A stretch of DNA of 64,000 nt. Origin: JACKFB01 sp041389525 (GTDB taxonomy: Bacteria; Myxococcota_A; UBA9042; PHBI01; JACKFB01). Below the pieces are notes generated by a model, which had not been told where the DNA came from, ran no database searches, and saw nothing but the letters and a program-made list of their open reading frames with translations. Below, in pieces: positions 34,233 to 42,771 of this stretch (positions are counted from its first letter, which is position 1; every line of letters starts with the position of its first letter). The position numbers and the translations under genes were made by a program. The DNA lies in contig JAWKRR010000023.1 of NCBI GenBank assembly GCA_041389525.1, positions 1 through 64,000 of the forward strand. The letters run 5' to 3'.

Positions 34233-35752
34233 CTCGCCAGCCCGCGCAACACCGTCAGCCCCGCGAGGTTCGCGGCCTTGCCGGGCGGCGCGAGTCGCAG
34301 GTGGTGATGCCCGTCGTGCCCGGACGCCAAGCGCAGCGTCTCGTTCCAGAGCGTCCCGCGCTTCTGATCGCGCGTCAGCCCACGGTCGAGCAGCCGCTTG
34401 ATGCGCCGGTCGACCAGGATGCGGTCGATCGGGACCCCGATGGCGTCGGCGGCAGCCTGCAGGTGCCCCATCCAGCTCCAGGTCCCGACCACGTCCAGCG
34501 CGCCGAAGTCCACCGCGAAGTGCCGCCGGTTCTCCTCGGTAACCCAGGAGATATCTGCGTCTTCGCCCGCGAGGTGGGTCACGTGCCCGGCCTCGTGGAC
34601 CATCAGGCTGCGCTCCCAGGGCCGCGCTCCGTCGGCCACCAGGGCGGGCGCCCGCACCCAGCGGATCTCCTTGGCATAGCTGCGCGGTTTGCCCGGCCGC
34701 CACGCGCTGAACCGCATCTCCTCGACCGCCCCGGCGTCGGCGGTGCGGCGCAGGCGCTTGCTCGACAGCGTCACCACCTGCCGCTTGGAGCCGGTGTCGA
34801 TGAAGTGCTGACGCCACAGCTCGCGCGTCCCCTCCGCCGGGCTGTACGTGCGGACCTGCTTGGCGCTGACCTCCACGCCGCGGCTGACCAGACGGGACGC
34901 GATGCGGAAGCTGCTCTCCAAGTCGTCGCGGTCGGGCTCGGCCGCCGACCAGTAGCGGCGCGTCTCCACGCGGATCCGCAGGCGCTCGAGGTCGCCGGTC
35001 CAGCCTGTGATTCGATGCTCCTCCACGACGGGCGCGCTCGGCTCCGGGAAGCGCCCCAGCTCGTCGGGATAGTCCGCGGCGGTGCGCGCCTCTAGGACCA
35101 CCGCGACCCCACCCCGTAACCGTGCGCGTCCCAGCATTCGCCTCGCGGCCTGGCCCTCCAACCACCGCACCAGATTGCCGTACTCGAGCGGTCCGCAACC
35201 TTGCTGGGCCAGGTCGCCCAGGGACACGCGCGCTTCGGGGCGCTCGCGCAGCAGCGCTTGGTAGGCCGACACCAGCACCGCGGCCAGCGCCGGCGTCGCG
35301 AAGGTGCGGTTGCGGGTGCGGTCTCGCCAGCCGAACGGGGGCAGCCCCGCGCCCTCGAAGCTGCGTAGATCGACGAGGTCGTTACAGGCCCACAGCTCGA
35401 GCCCCTGCGCGTCCAGCGCGCGCTCTTGCTCGCGCGGGTCGCCGATCTTCTTCACCGCGAGCCAGGCATCGGCGACCTCGTTTGAGGTCTTCTCCCGAAG
35501 CAGCGGCACCGCCAACAGCAGGCCGCTCACCCCCTGCTCCACGGGGGGGACGAAGGCGGTGGCCGCCGCGGACATCGCGCTGCCGGCGACGCGGCCGGTC
35601 GGGAGGGGCGCTGGCACCGGGGCGGCCGCTGGCGTCGCGGCCTGGGACGCTTCGGTGGTCGGCGCCTCGGTCTTGCCCCGCGTCGGGCCCAGCCCGCAGC
35701 CGACGCTTACGAGCGCGGTCAGGAGTAGCGTGGCCGGAAGGGAGGCGTGCAT
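34139..35752 (-). CDS. Lipoprotein with LAS murein-endopeptidase (MepA-like) motifs
   Basis: A 537-residue lipoprotein (lipid Cys19, MHASLPATLLLTALVSVGC) with an Ala/Pro spacer. The C-terminal part matches the LAS metallopeptidase pattern of penicillin-insensitive murein endopeptidases (M74): HLAGEDAD as the HxxGxxxD zinc motif, TWSWMGHLQAAAD, ILVDRRIKRLL, and the terminal SGHDGHHHLRL holding the HxH ligand. MepA-like VSLGDLAQQGCGPLEYG appears far upstream, so a 200-residue beta-rich segment seems inserted within the domain. Probably a cell-wall hydrolase or wall-binding protein. It overlaps hemY antisense by 94 bases. The HEAGH in it is probably not a separate protease site. Confidence 0.7.
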   Translation of the reverse strand: MHASLPATLLLTALVSVGCGLGPTRGKTEAPTTEASQAATPAAAPVPAPLPTGRVAGSAMSAAATAFVPPVEQGVSGLLLAVPLLREKTSNEVADAWLAVKKIGDPREQERALDAQGLELWACNDLVDLRSFEGAGLPPFGWRDRTRNRTFATPALAAVLVSAYQALLRERPEARVSLGDLAQQGCGPLEYGNLVRWLEGQAARRMLGRARLRGGVAVVLEARTAADYPDELGRFPEPSAPVVEEHRITGWTGDLERLRIRVETRRYWSAAEPDRDDLESSFRIASRLVSRGVEVSAKQVRTYSPAEGTRELWRQHFIDTGSKRQVVTLSSKRLRRTADAGAVEEMRFSAWRPGKPRSYAKEIRWVRAPALVADGARPWERSLMVHEAGHVTHLAGEDADISWVTEENRRHFAVDFGALDVVGTWSWMGHLQAAADAIGVPIDRILVDRRIKRLLDRGLTRDQKRGTLWNETLRLASGHDGHHHLRLAPPGKAANLAGLTVLRGLASYAVTSSGGASSAAAAANPAPMAESTPTPSK

Positions 35753-35820
35753 CCGGCTACTATGGGGCCCAGACCGAGCCTGGGCAATCCAGTGCTCTGT
35801 TTGTGACGGCAGGGGCCCTC

Positions 35821-35863
35821 ACCGGAGCCGGGGCCGAGCGGCGCGCCCGGCACGGGCTCCGGT
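35821..35863 (-). terminator. Hairpin between the MepA-like and MopE-like genes
   Basis: ACCGGAGCC (35821-35829) and GGCTCCGGT (35855-35863) form a perfect 9-base stem with a GC-rich 25-base loop, 11 bases beyond the stop of the MopE-like gene. No T-run is seen, so it may end transcription only with Rho or protect the 3' end. Confidence 0.45.
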
Positions 35864-35874
35864 CGAGCGAGCCC

Positions 35875-38800
35875 CTACTCGGAGATCTGCCAGGTCGCGG
35901 TCCAGTCGGCGCACGAGAAGTCCAGCGTGATATCGGCGGGTTGGACCACCACGTCCAGATAGCCCTGGTCGTCGTTGAACAGGTCGCAGGTTTCCTTCAT
36001 GGTCACGGTGAGCACCACAGGCACGCCACCTTGGGATGTCACGCAATTCTGCGCGCCGCCGGCGGATTGGCCGCAGAAGGTGTTGGCCGAGGACCAGCAT
36101 CCGCAGATGCGGTACCAGAGGTTCGTGCCCGGCGACGTGAACGTGATCTTGGCGACGATCGGGTCGTCGTCACCGAACGCGCAGATGTCGAACGAGTCCT
36201 CGGTGGCGAAGAGCGACCACCAGTCGTTGTCGCCCTTGGGGAGCAGCTTGCCCTTCACCGTGCCCGACTTGCTCCCCGGGTAGTTCGCCAGCAGCGGGAT
36301 CGTCGTGCTCCACTGGTTGGGGAAGTCCAGGCCGCCGTTGGACGTGTCGCCGTAGAAGCCCTCATCGGTCTGGCCGTTGCAGTTGTTGTCCACGAGGTCG
36401 CACACCTCGGCCGGCGCGGTGGGGCAGGTCGCAGCGCACGAAGGCTGGTTCGAGCAGGTCGTGTAGCTGAAGCAGGTCTTGGGCTGCGGCGCGGTGCATC
36501 CGACCCAGCCGGGGAACGCGCACGTCTCCACACCGGAGCCGCAGCTCGTCGAGCACGCCCGCGTCACGGCCTCGTCCGTCAGCCCGTCGCAGTCGTCGTC
36601 GATGCCGTTGCAGGTCTCGACGTTGTTGCCCGTGCCGTCGTTGCAGGTCAGGCCCGTCTGCGCGCTGTCGCACACCAGGTTGCCCTCCTTGCACAGGTCC
36701 GCGTCGCCGCCATCGCAGGCGTCGCCCTTGGTCGGGAAGGTCTCGTCAGTGCTCGCGTCGCAGTCGTCGTCCTTTCCGTTGCACAGCTCGACGACCGAGG
36801 CGGCATCGTCGTTGCAGGTCAGCCCCAGGCTGGGATGGCAGACGAAGACGCCGTCTTTGCAGCCGTCGGCGTCATTCCCGTCGCAGGGCGCCCCCACCGA
36901 TGGGAATCCCTCGTCGGTGGTGCCGTCGCAGTCGTCATCGACGGTGTTGCAGGCCTCGACCTTGGCCACCGCGTCGTCGTTGCAGGTCAGGCCCGTGCCG
37001 TCGCAGACCCACGCCCCGTCCTTGCACGCGTCCGCGTCGCCCCCGTCGCAGGCCTGCCCCTTCTCGGGGAAGCCCTCGTCGGTGGTGCCATCGCAGTCGT
37101 CGTCCTGGTTGTTGCAAAGCTCGACCTTCGACGCCGCGTCGTCGGTGCAGATCGCGATGGCCCCGTTGCACTGCCACACGCCCTCGGCGCACAGGTCCTG
37201 GTCCAGCCCGTCGCACAGCGTCCCCTTCAGCGGGAAGGTCTCGTCCACCGCCACGTCGCAGTCGTCGTCGAGGTCGTTACAGGCCTCGACAATGCTGTCG
37301 GCGTCGTCGTCACAGACCAGGTTCTGGCCGTCGCACACGAACACGCCGTCCTTGCACTTGTCCGCGTCCGCCGGGTTGTCGCAGGCCTGCCCCTTCATCG
37401 GGAAGTCCTCGTCGGTCTTCCCGTCGCAGTCGTCGTCGATGGCGTTGCACAATTCCGCCTGGGTACCCGGGTCGTCCTGGCAAATCACCCCGGTACCATC
37501 GGGCTTACAGACATATTGGCCGTCTTCGCAGGAGTCGGGGTCGGTGCCGTCGCAGGCCGTCCCCTTGAGCGGGAAGTCCTCGTCGGTCTTTCCGTCGCAG
37601 TCCTCATCCGTGCCGTCGCAGGTCTCGGCCGTCGACGCCCCGTCGTCGTTGCACAGCGTCGTCTCGCCAGCGCACACCACCACCCCGTCCTTGCACGCGT
37701 CGGCGTCGGGCCCGTCGCAGGCCTGCCCGACGATCTCGAAGCCCTCGTCCGTCGTGCCGTCGCAGTCGTCGTCTTCGCTGTTGCACAGCTCGGCGATCCC
37801 CGCCGCGTCGTCATCGCAGGACAGCCCGACCCCGTCGCACACCAGCGTCCCGTCCTTGCACGAGTCCGCGTCCTCGCCGTCACACAGCCCCCCCTTGGTG
37901 GGGAAGTCCTCGTCGTCCGCGCCGTCGCAGTCATCGTCCAGGCCGTTGCACAGCTCCACCTTGCTCTCGGCGTCGTCGCTGCAGACCAGCACCCCGGCCC
38001 CGCAGGTCCACACGCCGTCCGCGCACGAGTCCGCGTCCTCGCCGTCGCAGGGCTGCCCCTTCTTCGGGAAATCCTCGTCGGTCTTTCCGTCGCAGTCGTC
38101 GTCCTGGTTGTTGCAGACGTCGACGCTGTCGCCCGGCGAGTCCGTGCACTCGGTCTCCACGCCGTTGCACGCCCACAGGCCGCCCGCGCAGTCGTCGGCG
38201 TCGGGCCCGTCGCAGGCCTGCCCCAGCTCCGGGTAGTCCTCGTCGGTCTGGCCATCGCAGTCGTCGTCGGCCTCGTTGCAGACCTCGGTGCTCGCGGTGT
38301 CGTCGTCGTCGCAGACCAGCCCCACCCCGTCGCAAGTCCAGGTCCCATCAGGGCATTCGTCGTCGTCGCCGCCGTCGCAGGCCGCCCCAACCAGCGGGAA
38401 ATCCTCGTCGGTCTTGCCGTCGCAGTCGTCGTCTATGCCGTTGCACACCTCGACCGTCGACGCGGCGTCGTCGCTGCAGGCAAGCCCGCCCGCGCTGTTG
38501 CACACCAGCGTGCCGTCAGGGCAGGAGTCCTCGTCGTCGCCGTCGCAGAGCGCGCCCTTGTCGGGGAAACCCTCGTCGGTGGTGCCGTCGCAGTCGTCGT
38601 CGACGGAGTTGCAGATCTCGGCCTTCTGCCCCGGCGCGTCCTCGCAGATGAGCCCACCGTCGGGCCCGCAGATCAGCGTGCCGTCGGCGCAGGTGTCCTC
38701 GTCCTGAGGCCCGTCGCAGGCCTTCCCCTTGTCGAGGAAGGTCTCGTCGGTCAGCCCGTCGCAGTCCTCGTCCTTGTTGTCGCAGGTCTCGACCATCGGC

Positions 38801-39885
38801 GTGATGTCGTCGTCGCACTCCATGCCGCCGAACGCGTCGCAGACGAAGACGCCGTCAGCGCACAGGTCGGCGTCGGCGCCGTCGCAGCTCGACCCCAGCT
38901 TGGGGAAGGTCTCGTCGGTCGCGCCGTCGCAGTCGTCGTCCTGCGCGTTGCACAGCTCGGCGGTCACGGCCTCGTCGTCATCGCAGGTAAGCCCGCCCGC
39001 GGCGCAGTGGTACACGCCGTCCGCGCACTTGTCGGCGTCCAAGCCGTCGCAGGGCTGGCCGTCCTCGGGGAAGGCCTCGTCGGTCTTGCCGTCGCAGTCG
39101 TCGTCCTGCCCGTTGCAGGTCTCGGCCGTCGGCTCGGCCGCGCTGCACGCCGTCAACCCCTCCGCGACGCAGCGCCGCTCGCCCTCGCAGCGCCCGGCCG
39201 CGTTCTCGTCGGCGCAGCTCGTCTTGGCGCCGGCGTCGATGGCCGGCTTCGAGCACGTGCACTCGCCCACTTGGGGCTGGCAGTGGCCCGTCGCGCCGCC
39301 CTCGTTCCCCACGCAGGCGGCCCCCGGCGGGCAATCCGCCGTCTGCTGGCACGCCGTCGCACAGAATGAGCCGCTGGTCGGGTCCGGGCCCGGCAGGCAC
39401 CGGTGCGGCGAGCCTTCGACCAAGGCGGGCGCGCAGTCGCTGTTGGACGCGCACGGCCAGCAAAAGAACACGTGATCGTAGACGCAGATGAAGGTCGGAT
39501 CGCCCTTCGAGGTGCTGACCGGACGGCAGCTATACCCGGAGGGGCACTCGGTCTCGCAGGTCTTCGAGCACTCGAGCCCCTTGGGGCCCGAGACGCAAAA
39601 GTCGCTGAAACACTGAGAGTTCTGCTCGCAGGGGCACTGAAATCCCCCGGGGCACTCCACCGGCACGTGGATGTCCGCCGTCTCGGCATCGGCGGCGTCC
39701 GGGTCGGGCGTCACCTCGGACAGGATCTCGGACTGCACGTCCGTCTCTGCCAACGGGATTTCGGTGGCGACCACGTCCGGCGCGTCGGGGGCGTCCGCCG
39801 TCGGCAGCACCAGCCCGCCGTCCGCGCAGGCGGTCAGGGTCAAGGCGGCCACAGCGGCTCGGAGGAGGTTCGGGATGCTCTTCAT
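35875..39885 (-). CDS. Giant MopE-like lipoprotein with 17 Asp/Cys metal-binding repeats
   Basis: About 1,336 residues. MKSIPNLLRAAVAALTLTAC is a lipoprotein signal (lipid Cys20), and ATG 39885 has AGGA upstream, so the ATG-like start 7 codons earlier is unlikely. After a Thr/Asp spacer and a Cys-rich head (about 60-250) come 16 tandem units of about 55 residues, each with CNxxDDDCDGxTDE, xFPxxGxxCDG, CADG and LxCxDD elements, plus a last variant (DNNCNGQTDE). This is the putative metal-binding motif first seen in Methylococcus MopE, which binds copper. A beta-domain with ATWQISE ends the protein. Probably surface-exposed; the metal and role are unknown. Confidence 0.9.
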   Translation of the reverse strand: MKSIPNLLRAAVAALTLTACADGGLVLPTADAPDAPDVVATEIPLAETDVQSEILSEVTPDPDAADAETADIHVPVECPGGFQCPCEQNSQCFSDFCVSGPKGLECSKTCETECPSGYSCRPVSTSKGDPTFICVYDHVFFCWPCASNSDCAPALVEGSPHRCLPGPDPTSGSFCATACQQTADCPPGAACVGNEGGATGHCQPQVGECTCSKPAIDAGAKTSCADENAAGRCEGERRCVAEGLTACSAAEPTAETCNGQDDDCDGKTDEAFPEDGQPCDGLDADKCADGVYHCAAGGLTCDDDEAVTAELCNAQDDDCDGATDETFPKLGSSCDGADADLCADGVFVCDAFGGMECDDDITPMVETCDNKDEDCDGLTDETFLDKGKACDGPQDEDTCADGTLICGPDGGLICEDAPGQKAEICNSVDDDCDGTTDEGFPDKGALCDGDDEDSCPDGTLVCNSAGGLACSDDAASTVEVCNGIDDDCDGKTDEDFPLVGAACDGGDDDECPDGTWTCDGVGLVCDDDDTASTEVCNEADDDCDGQTDEDYPELGQACDGPDADDCAGGLWACNGVETECTDSPGDSVDVCNNQDDDCDGKTDEDFPKKGQPCDGEDADSCADGVWTCGAGVLVCSDDAESKVELCNGLDDDCDGADDEDFPTKGGLCDGEDADSCKDGTLVCDGVGLSCDDDAAGIAELCNSEDDDCDGTTDEGFEIVGQACDGPDADACKDGVVVCAGETTLCNDDGASTAETCDGTDEDCDGKTDEDFPLKGTACDGTDPDSCEDGQYVCKPDGTGVICQDDPGTQAELCNAIDDDCDGKTDEDFPMKGQACDNPADADKCKDGVFVCDGQNLVCDDDADSIVEACNDLDDDCDVAVDETFPLKGTLCDGLDQDLCAEGVWQCNGAIAICTDDAASKVELCNNQDDDCDGTTDEGFPEKGQACDGGDADACKDGAWVCDGTGLTCNDDAVAKVEACNTVDDDCDGTTDEGFPSVGAPCDGNDADGCKDGVFVCHPSLGLTCNDDAASVVELCNGKDDDCDASTDETFPTKGDACDGGDADLCKEGNLVCDSAQTGLTCNDGTGNNVETCNGIDDDCDGLTDEAVTRACSTSCGSGVETCAFPGWVGCTAPQPKTCFSYTTCSNQPSCAATCPTAPAEVCDLVDNNCNGQTDEGFYGDTSNGGLDFPNQWSTTIPLLANYPGSKSGTVKGKLLPKGDNDWWSLFATEDSFDICAFGDDDPIVAKITFTSPGTNLWYRICGCWSSANTFCGQSAGGAQNCVTSQGGVPVVLTVTMKETCDLFNDDQGYLDVVVQPADITLDFSCADWTATWQISE
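36570..39122 (-). repeat. Tandem coding repeats of about 165 bases (16 copies)
   Basis: The MopE-like gene carries 16 tandem units spaced about 165-170 bases, each with a conserved core on the plus strand close to CCGTCGCAGTCGTCGTC. Units differ between cores, so they are diverged rather than freshly copied. They are prone to assembly collapse, so the copy number may be off. Confidence 0.88.
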
Positions 39886-39922
39886 GGTTCCTCGCACAAT
39901 GGGCACGCAGACGGTCGCCCGT

Positions 39923-39951
39923 ACTATAGATAGACGGGGACGCGCGATCTA
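39923..39951 (-). promoter_or_regulatory. Possible promoter of the MopE-like gene
   Basis: On the minus strand TATAGT (39928-39923) is a good -10 box, 38 bases before the start at 39885. A weak TAGATC (39951-39946) sits 17 bases upstream as the only -35 candidate, so an activator or another sigma factor may be needed. Confidence 0.35.
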
Positions 39952-39971
39952 GCACCGCTGCGGGGCGGTTG

Positions 39972-40433
39972 CTACCGAGGAAACGCGCGGGGTGTCGCGG
40001 CGCCGAGGCTGATCCCGCCGCCGCCGCCGCGTTCCGAGCGCCGGAAACCGTCCAAACGAGCCAACCACGCGGCTTTGTCGCTGTAACCGACGATGCGCCC
40101 GACCTCGGCCGCGTGCTCGTCGAGCACCAGGACGGTGGGCAGGCCCTTGATATTGTAGCGCTCGCGTACGGGACGGGCGGCGTCCGAGTCCGCGTCGAAC
40201 TGCAGCGGCACGAAGTCGTCGGCGAGGCGCTCGCCGTCGGGGGCGTCGAAGACCTCGGACTCAAGCTTTCGGCAGGCGCCACACCAAGTCGCGCCGAAGT
40301 AGACCAGGACCCGCTTGTCGTCGTTCTCGGCGCGGCGCACGGCTTCATCGACGTCCACGGACTCCCAGGGCACCGCCGCGGTGGCGGCGACGCTGAGGAG
40401 GCAGAGCATCAGGACGAGGAGGCGGAGCTGCAT
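39972..40433 (-). CDS. Periplasmic thioredoxin-like protein
   Basis: A 153-residue exported thioredoxin-fold protein. The signal MQLRLLVLMLCLLSVAATA is followed by VLVYFGATWCGACRKLESEV with the redox pair in WCGAC, and the cis-Pro segment YNIKGLPTVLVLDE. This matches the DsbD C-terminal/thioredoxin_7 group, reducing or oxidising disulfides outside the cytoplasm. The tail (SERGGGGGISLGAATPRAF) is low complexity. It lies next to the Cys-rich MopE-like gene, whose many Cys would need disulfide handling, though the link is only positional. Confidence 0.9.
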   Translation of the reverse strand: MQLRLLVLMLCLLSVAATAAVPWESVDVDEAVRRAENDDKRVLVYFGATWCGACRKLESEVFDAPDGERLADDFVPLQFDADSDAARPVRERYNIKGLPTVLVLDEHAAEVGRIVGYSDKAAWLARLDGFRRSERGGGGGISLGAATPRAFPR

Positions 40434-40524
40434 GAACGGTCTGGTGCCTCAGCGCGTGTGGGGGCCGCACGCCCCAGGCAGGCCGCAGTGTGCAGCCGTC
40501 GAGGGGGACAGCGCAATCAGCCGG

Positions 40525-41724
40525 TCATCGCCCATGCGGCTCGCCCGCGAGCGAGCCGTCGGCCTCGCGCAGCCCGCGCAACAGGGCGACCACTGCCAGC
40601 GACGCCACCCCTGCGGCGACGTAGGGCGCGGCTTCGGAGCGGTCGAAGAGCCAGCCCGCGGCGAGAGGGCCGACCGCGCGGGCAGCGGCGCCCATGCTCT
40701 GACCCAAGCCCAGCACGGCGCCCTGCTGTCCCGCGCCCTCCGACAGGGACACGAGGGCCGCGAGCGACGGGCGGACCAGCCCCTGGCCGGCGGAGAGCAG
40801 GCCGACCATCACGAGGGTGAGGCCGAGTGTGGGAGTGAACCCGACCGCGATGGAGGCCAACCCCATGAGCGCGGCGCCCGATATCGCGAGGCGGCGACTG
40901 CCTAATCGGCGGGTGAGGCGGCCGACCAGCCCGCCCTGGACGATGACGATGACGACGCCGAGGCCGGCGAAGATGGCGCTCATGCCGCGTCCGGTGATGC
41001 CGAATCGCGACTCGGCCAGCAGCGGGAAGGTGGTCTCGAGGGCGACGAAGGCCAGCATCGCCAGGAACATCGAGGCCAATAGCCGCGCGAGGTGGGGGGA
41101 GACGCGGGGCCGGGCGAAGATCGGGCGGGCCTTGCTCTCTGAGCCCGCGGGGCGGGTCTCGACCAGCACGAAGGAGGCGAGCACCAGGTTGATGCCGGAG
41201 AAGGCGGCGGTGACGAAGCAGGTGGTGGCGAAGCCCCAGGCGGAGAGGAACCCGCCGACGGCCGGGCCGAAGATGAAGCCGACGCCGATGGTCGCGCCCA
41301 GCAGCCCCAGGGAGCGGGCGCGCTCCTCGGGCGGGCTGACGTCGGCGACCGCGGCTTGGGCTGTGGACAGGCTTCCCGCGAACAGGCCGGCCAGCGCGCG
41401 CGCGAGCAGGAGGGTAGCGAGGCTGTCCGAAAACCCAGTCGCGGTCAGGGAGATCGTCGAGCCCACCAGGGTGGTCAGCAGGACCGGGCGGCGGCCGAAG
41501 CGGTCGGAGAGGCGCCCCCACAGCGGCGCGCCGACGAGCTGCGCCACGCTGTAGGCGCTCAGGATGGCGCCCACGCCGAGTCCGCTCGCCCCGTACCGCA
41601 ACGCAACATAGGGCAGCAGCGGGAGCAGCACCCCGAATCCGACCATGTCGAGAAAGACGAGGAGGTGGATGGTGAGGAGCGAGGAGCGACGCAATCGGGG
41701 TTCCTGTGCGGACGCGTGAGACAC
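40525..41724 (-). CDS. MFS transporter, TetA-like (DHA1) type
   Basis: A 399-residue protein with 12 predicted helices. It begins LLTIHLLVFLDMVGFGVLLP and has the MFS loop motif GRLSDRFGRRPVLL between helices 2 and 3, the antiporter motif IGVGFIFGPAVGGFLSAWG in helix 5, and GLVGRLTRRLGSRRL in the second half. These fit proton-driven drug antiporters of the TetA/multidrug group. It starts with GTG 41724. The substrate cannot be read. Confidence 0.92.
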   Translation of the reverse strand: MSHASAQEPRLRRSSLLTIHLLVFLDMVGFGVLLPLLPYVALRYGASGLGVGAILSAYSVAQLVGAPLWGRLSDRFGRRPVLLTTLVGSTISLTATGFSDSLATLLLARALAGLFAGSLSTAQAAVADVSPPEERARSLGLLGATIGVGFIFGPAVGGFLSAWGFATTCFVTAAFSGINLVLASFVLVETRPAGSESKARPIFARPRVSPHLARLLASMFLAMLAFVALETTFPLLAESRFGITGRGMSAIFAGLGVVIVIVQGGLVGRLTRRLGSRRLAISGAALMGLASIAVGFTPTLGLTLVMVGLLSAGQGLVRPSLAALVSLSEGAGQQGAVLGLGQSMGAAARAVGPLAAGWLFDRSEAAPYVAAGVASLAVVALLRGLREADGSLAGEPHGR

Positions 41725-41873
41725 GCGCGTTTGGCGCGTCAGCAGGGCATCCCGCGGGTGTGCGCCCCGTGGTAGATACCATCACGTGGGGCGGAGGTCC
41801 CCATCCGCTGCGACGGGCGCCGCGATTGGATTCGGTCGCCGCGGGGCTGAGCGCGGACGAGGCGAGGCGGGAG

Positions 41874-42722
41874 GTGAAGGTGGATTTTGAGCTGGCGCGC
41901 ATCACGGTCGAGGCACCGGGGGCGACCCCGCGAGCCACGGCGTTCATGCTGCATGGCATCCTGGGTTCGGGGCAGAATTGGCGGTCCTTTGCTCGCTCGC
42001 TGGTTGCGGCGCACCCGGAGTGGCGCGTGGTCTTGCCGGACCTGCGAAATCACGGGCGCTCGGCCGGCGCAGCGGCGCCTCACACCGTGGCGAGCTGCGC
42101 GGGCGACCTGGCGGTCCTGGCGCAGCGGTTCAGCCCACGGCCCTCGGTGTGCATCGGCCACTCTTACGGCGGCAAGGTCGCCTTGGCCTACGCGCGGGAC
42201 TTCGGCGAGTCGCTGCGCGAGGTCTGGGCGCTGGATGCGCCGCCGGGCGCCATGGCCGCGCCGGCCGCGGGCTCCGACGTCCCCGACGCGGTGGGGAAGG
42301 TGCTGGGCGCGCTACGCCGGGTCGAGATGCCCGTCGCGCGGCGCGAAGATCTCGTCGAGTCCCTGGGCCGCTTCGGCGTTCCGGCGGCCGTGGGCCAGTG
42401 GATGACCACCAACCTCGAGCCCGCCGAGGCCGGCTACCGCTGGCGCTTCGACCTGGACGCCATCGAGGCGATGGTCGCCGAGTACCTCGAGGCGGACCTC
42501 TGGCCGGTGGTCGAGTCGCCGCCACCGCACCTCCGCGTCGGCCTGGTGGTCGCAGGGCAGGGCGGCCGATACAGCGCCGCCGATCTCGAGCGGGCGGCCC
42601 GCGCTCAGCGAGGCGGCGTCGAGGTCCACGAGCTACCGACCTCAGGCCACTGGGTCCACGTCGACGCGCCCGCGGCCCTCGCAAAGATCCTCGGCGCCGT
42701 CCTGACGCGCGCCCTCGATTGA
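41874..42722 (+). CDS. Alpha/beta hydrolase, YbfF-like esterase
   Basis: A 282-residue alpha/beta hydrolase. The oxyanion loop FMLHGILGSGQNWRSFAR, VVLPDLRNHGRSAG, nucleophile elbow CIGHSYGGKVALAY with its Ser, and the terminal His in PTSGHWVHVDAP are in the order typical of YbfF/ABHD11-type esterases. GTG 41874 is preceded by GAGGCGGGAG and gives the family N-terminus; the open frame from 41706 overlaps the MFS start region and is less likely. A 15-base palindrome and the AI-2E gene follow. The substrate is unknown; short acyl-CoA or ester substrates are typical. Confidence 0.88.
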   Translation: MKVDFELARITVEAPGATPRATAFMLHGILGSGQNWRSFARSLVAAHPEWRVVLPDLRNHGRSAGAAAPHTVASCAGDLAVLAQRFSPRPSVCIGHSYGGKVALAYARDFGESLREVWALDAPPGAMAAPAAGSDVPDAVGKVLGALRRVEMPVARREDLVESLGRFGVPAAVGQWMTTNLEPAEAGYRWRFDLDAIEAMVAEYLEADLWPVVESPPPHLRVGLVVAGQGGRYSAADLERAARAQRGGVEVHELPTSGHWVHVDAPAALAKILGAVLTRALD

Positions 42723-42738
42723 CACCCGCCGATCACCC

Positions 42739-42753
42739 GGCGCAAGTTGCGCC
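42739..42753. promoter_or_regulatory. Perfect palindrome before the AI-2E family gene
   Basis: GGCGCAAGTTGCGCC has 7-base arms around one base. A TTGACA (42719-42724) lies over the esterase stop codon, and a -10 box 17 bases further would overlap the palindrome, though the hexamer there (GCAAGT) is poor. It could be a repressor site or a short hairpin separating the two genes. Confidence 0.4.
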
Positions 42754-42771
42754 CAACCGGAGCGCCCCACC

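Noticed and set aside
34560..34600. HEAGH in the MepA-like lipoprotein as a gluzincin protease site
   Set aside because: The segment aligns better as the LAS motif region (HLAGEDAD) with the C-terminal HxH; the HExxH match appears coincidental.
36570..39122. Regularly spaced repeats that could be taken for a CRISPR array
   Set aside because: The spacing is about 165 bases, the repeats lie in one open frame and encode a known protein repeat; there are no unique spacers and no cas genes.
35122..39369. A 1,415-codon open frame on the plus strand opposite the MopE-like gene
   Set aside because: It is an antisense shadow. The repeats on the minus strand give a coherent Cys/Asp protein, whereas the plus-strand translation is low-complexity Val/Ala/Arg with no family features.
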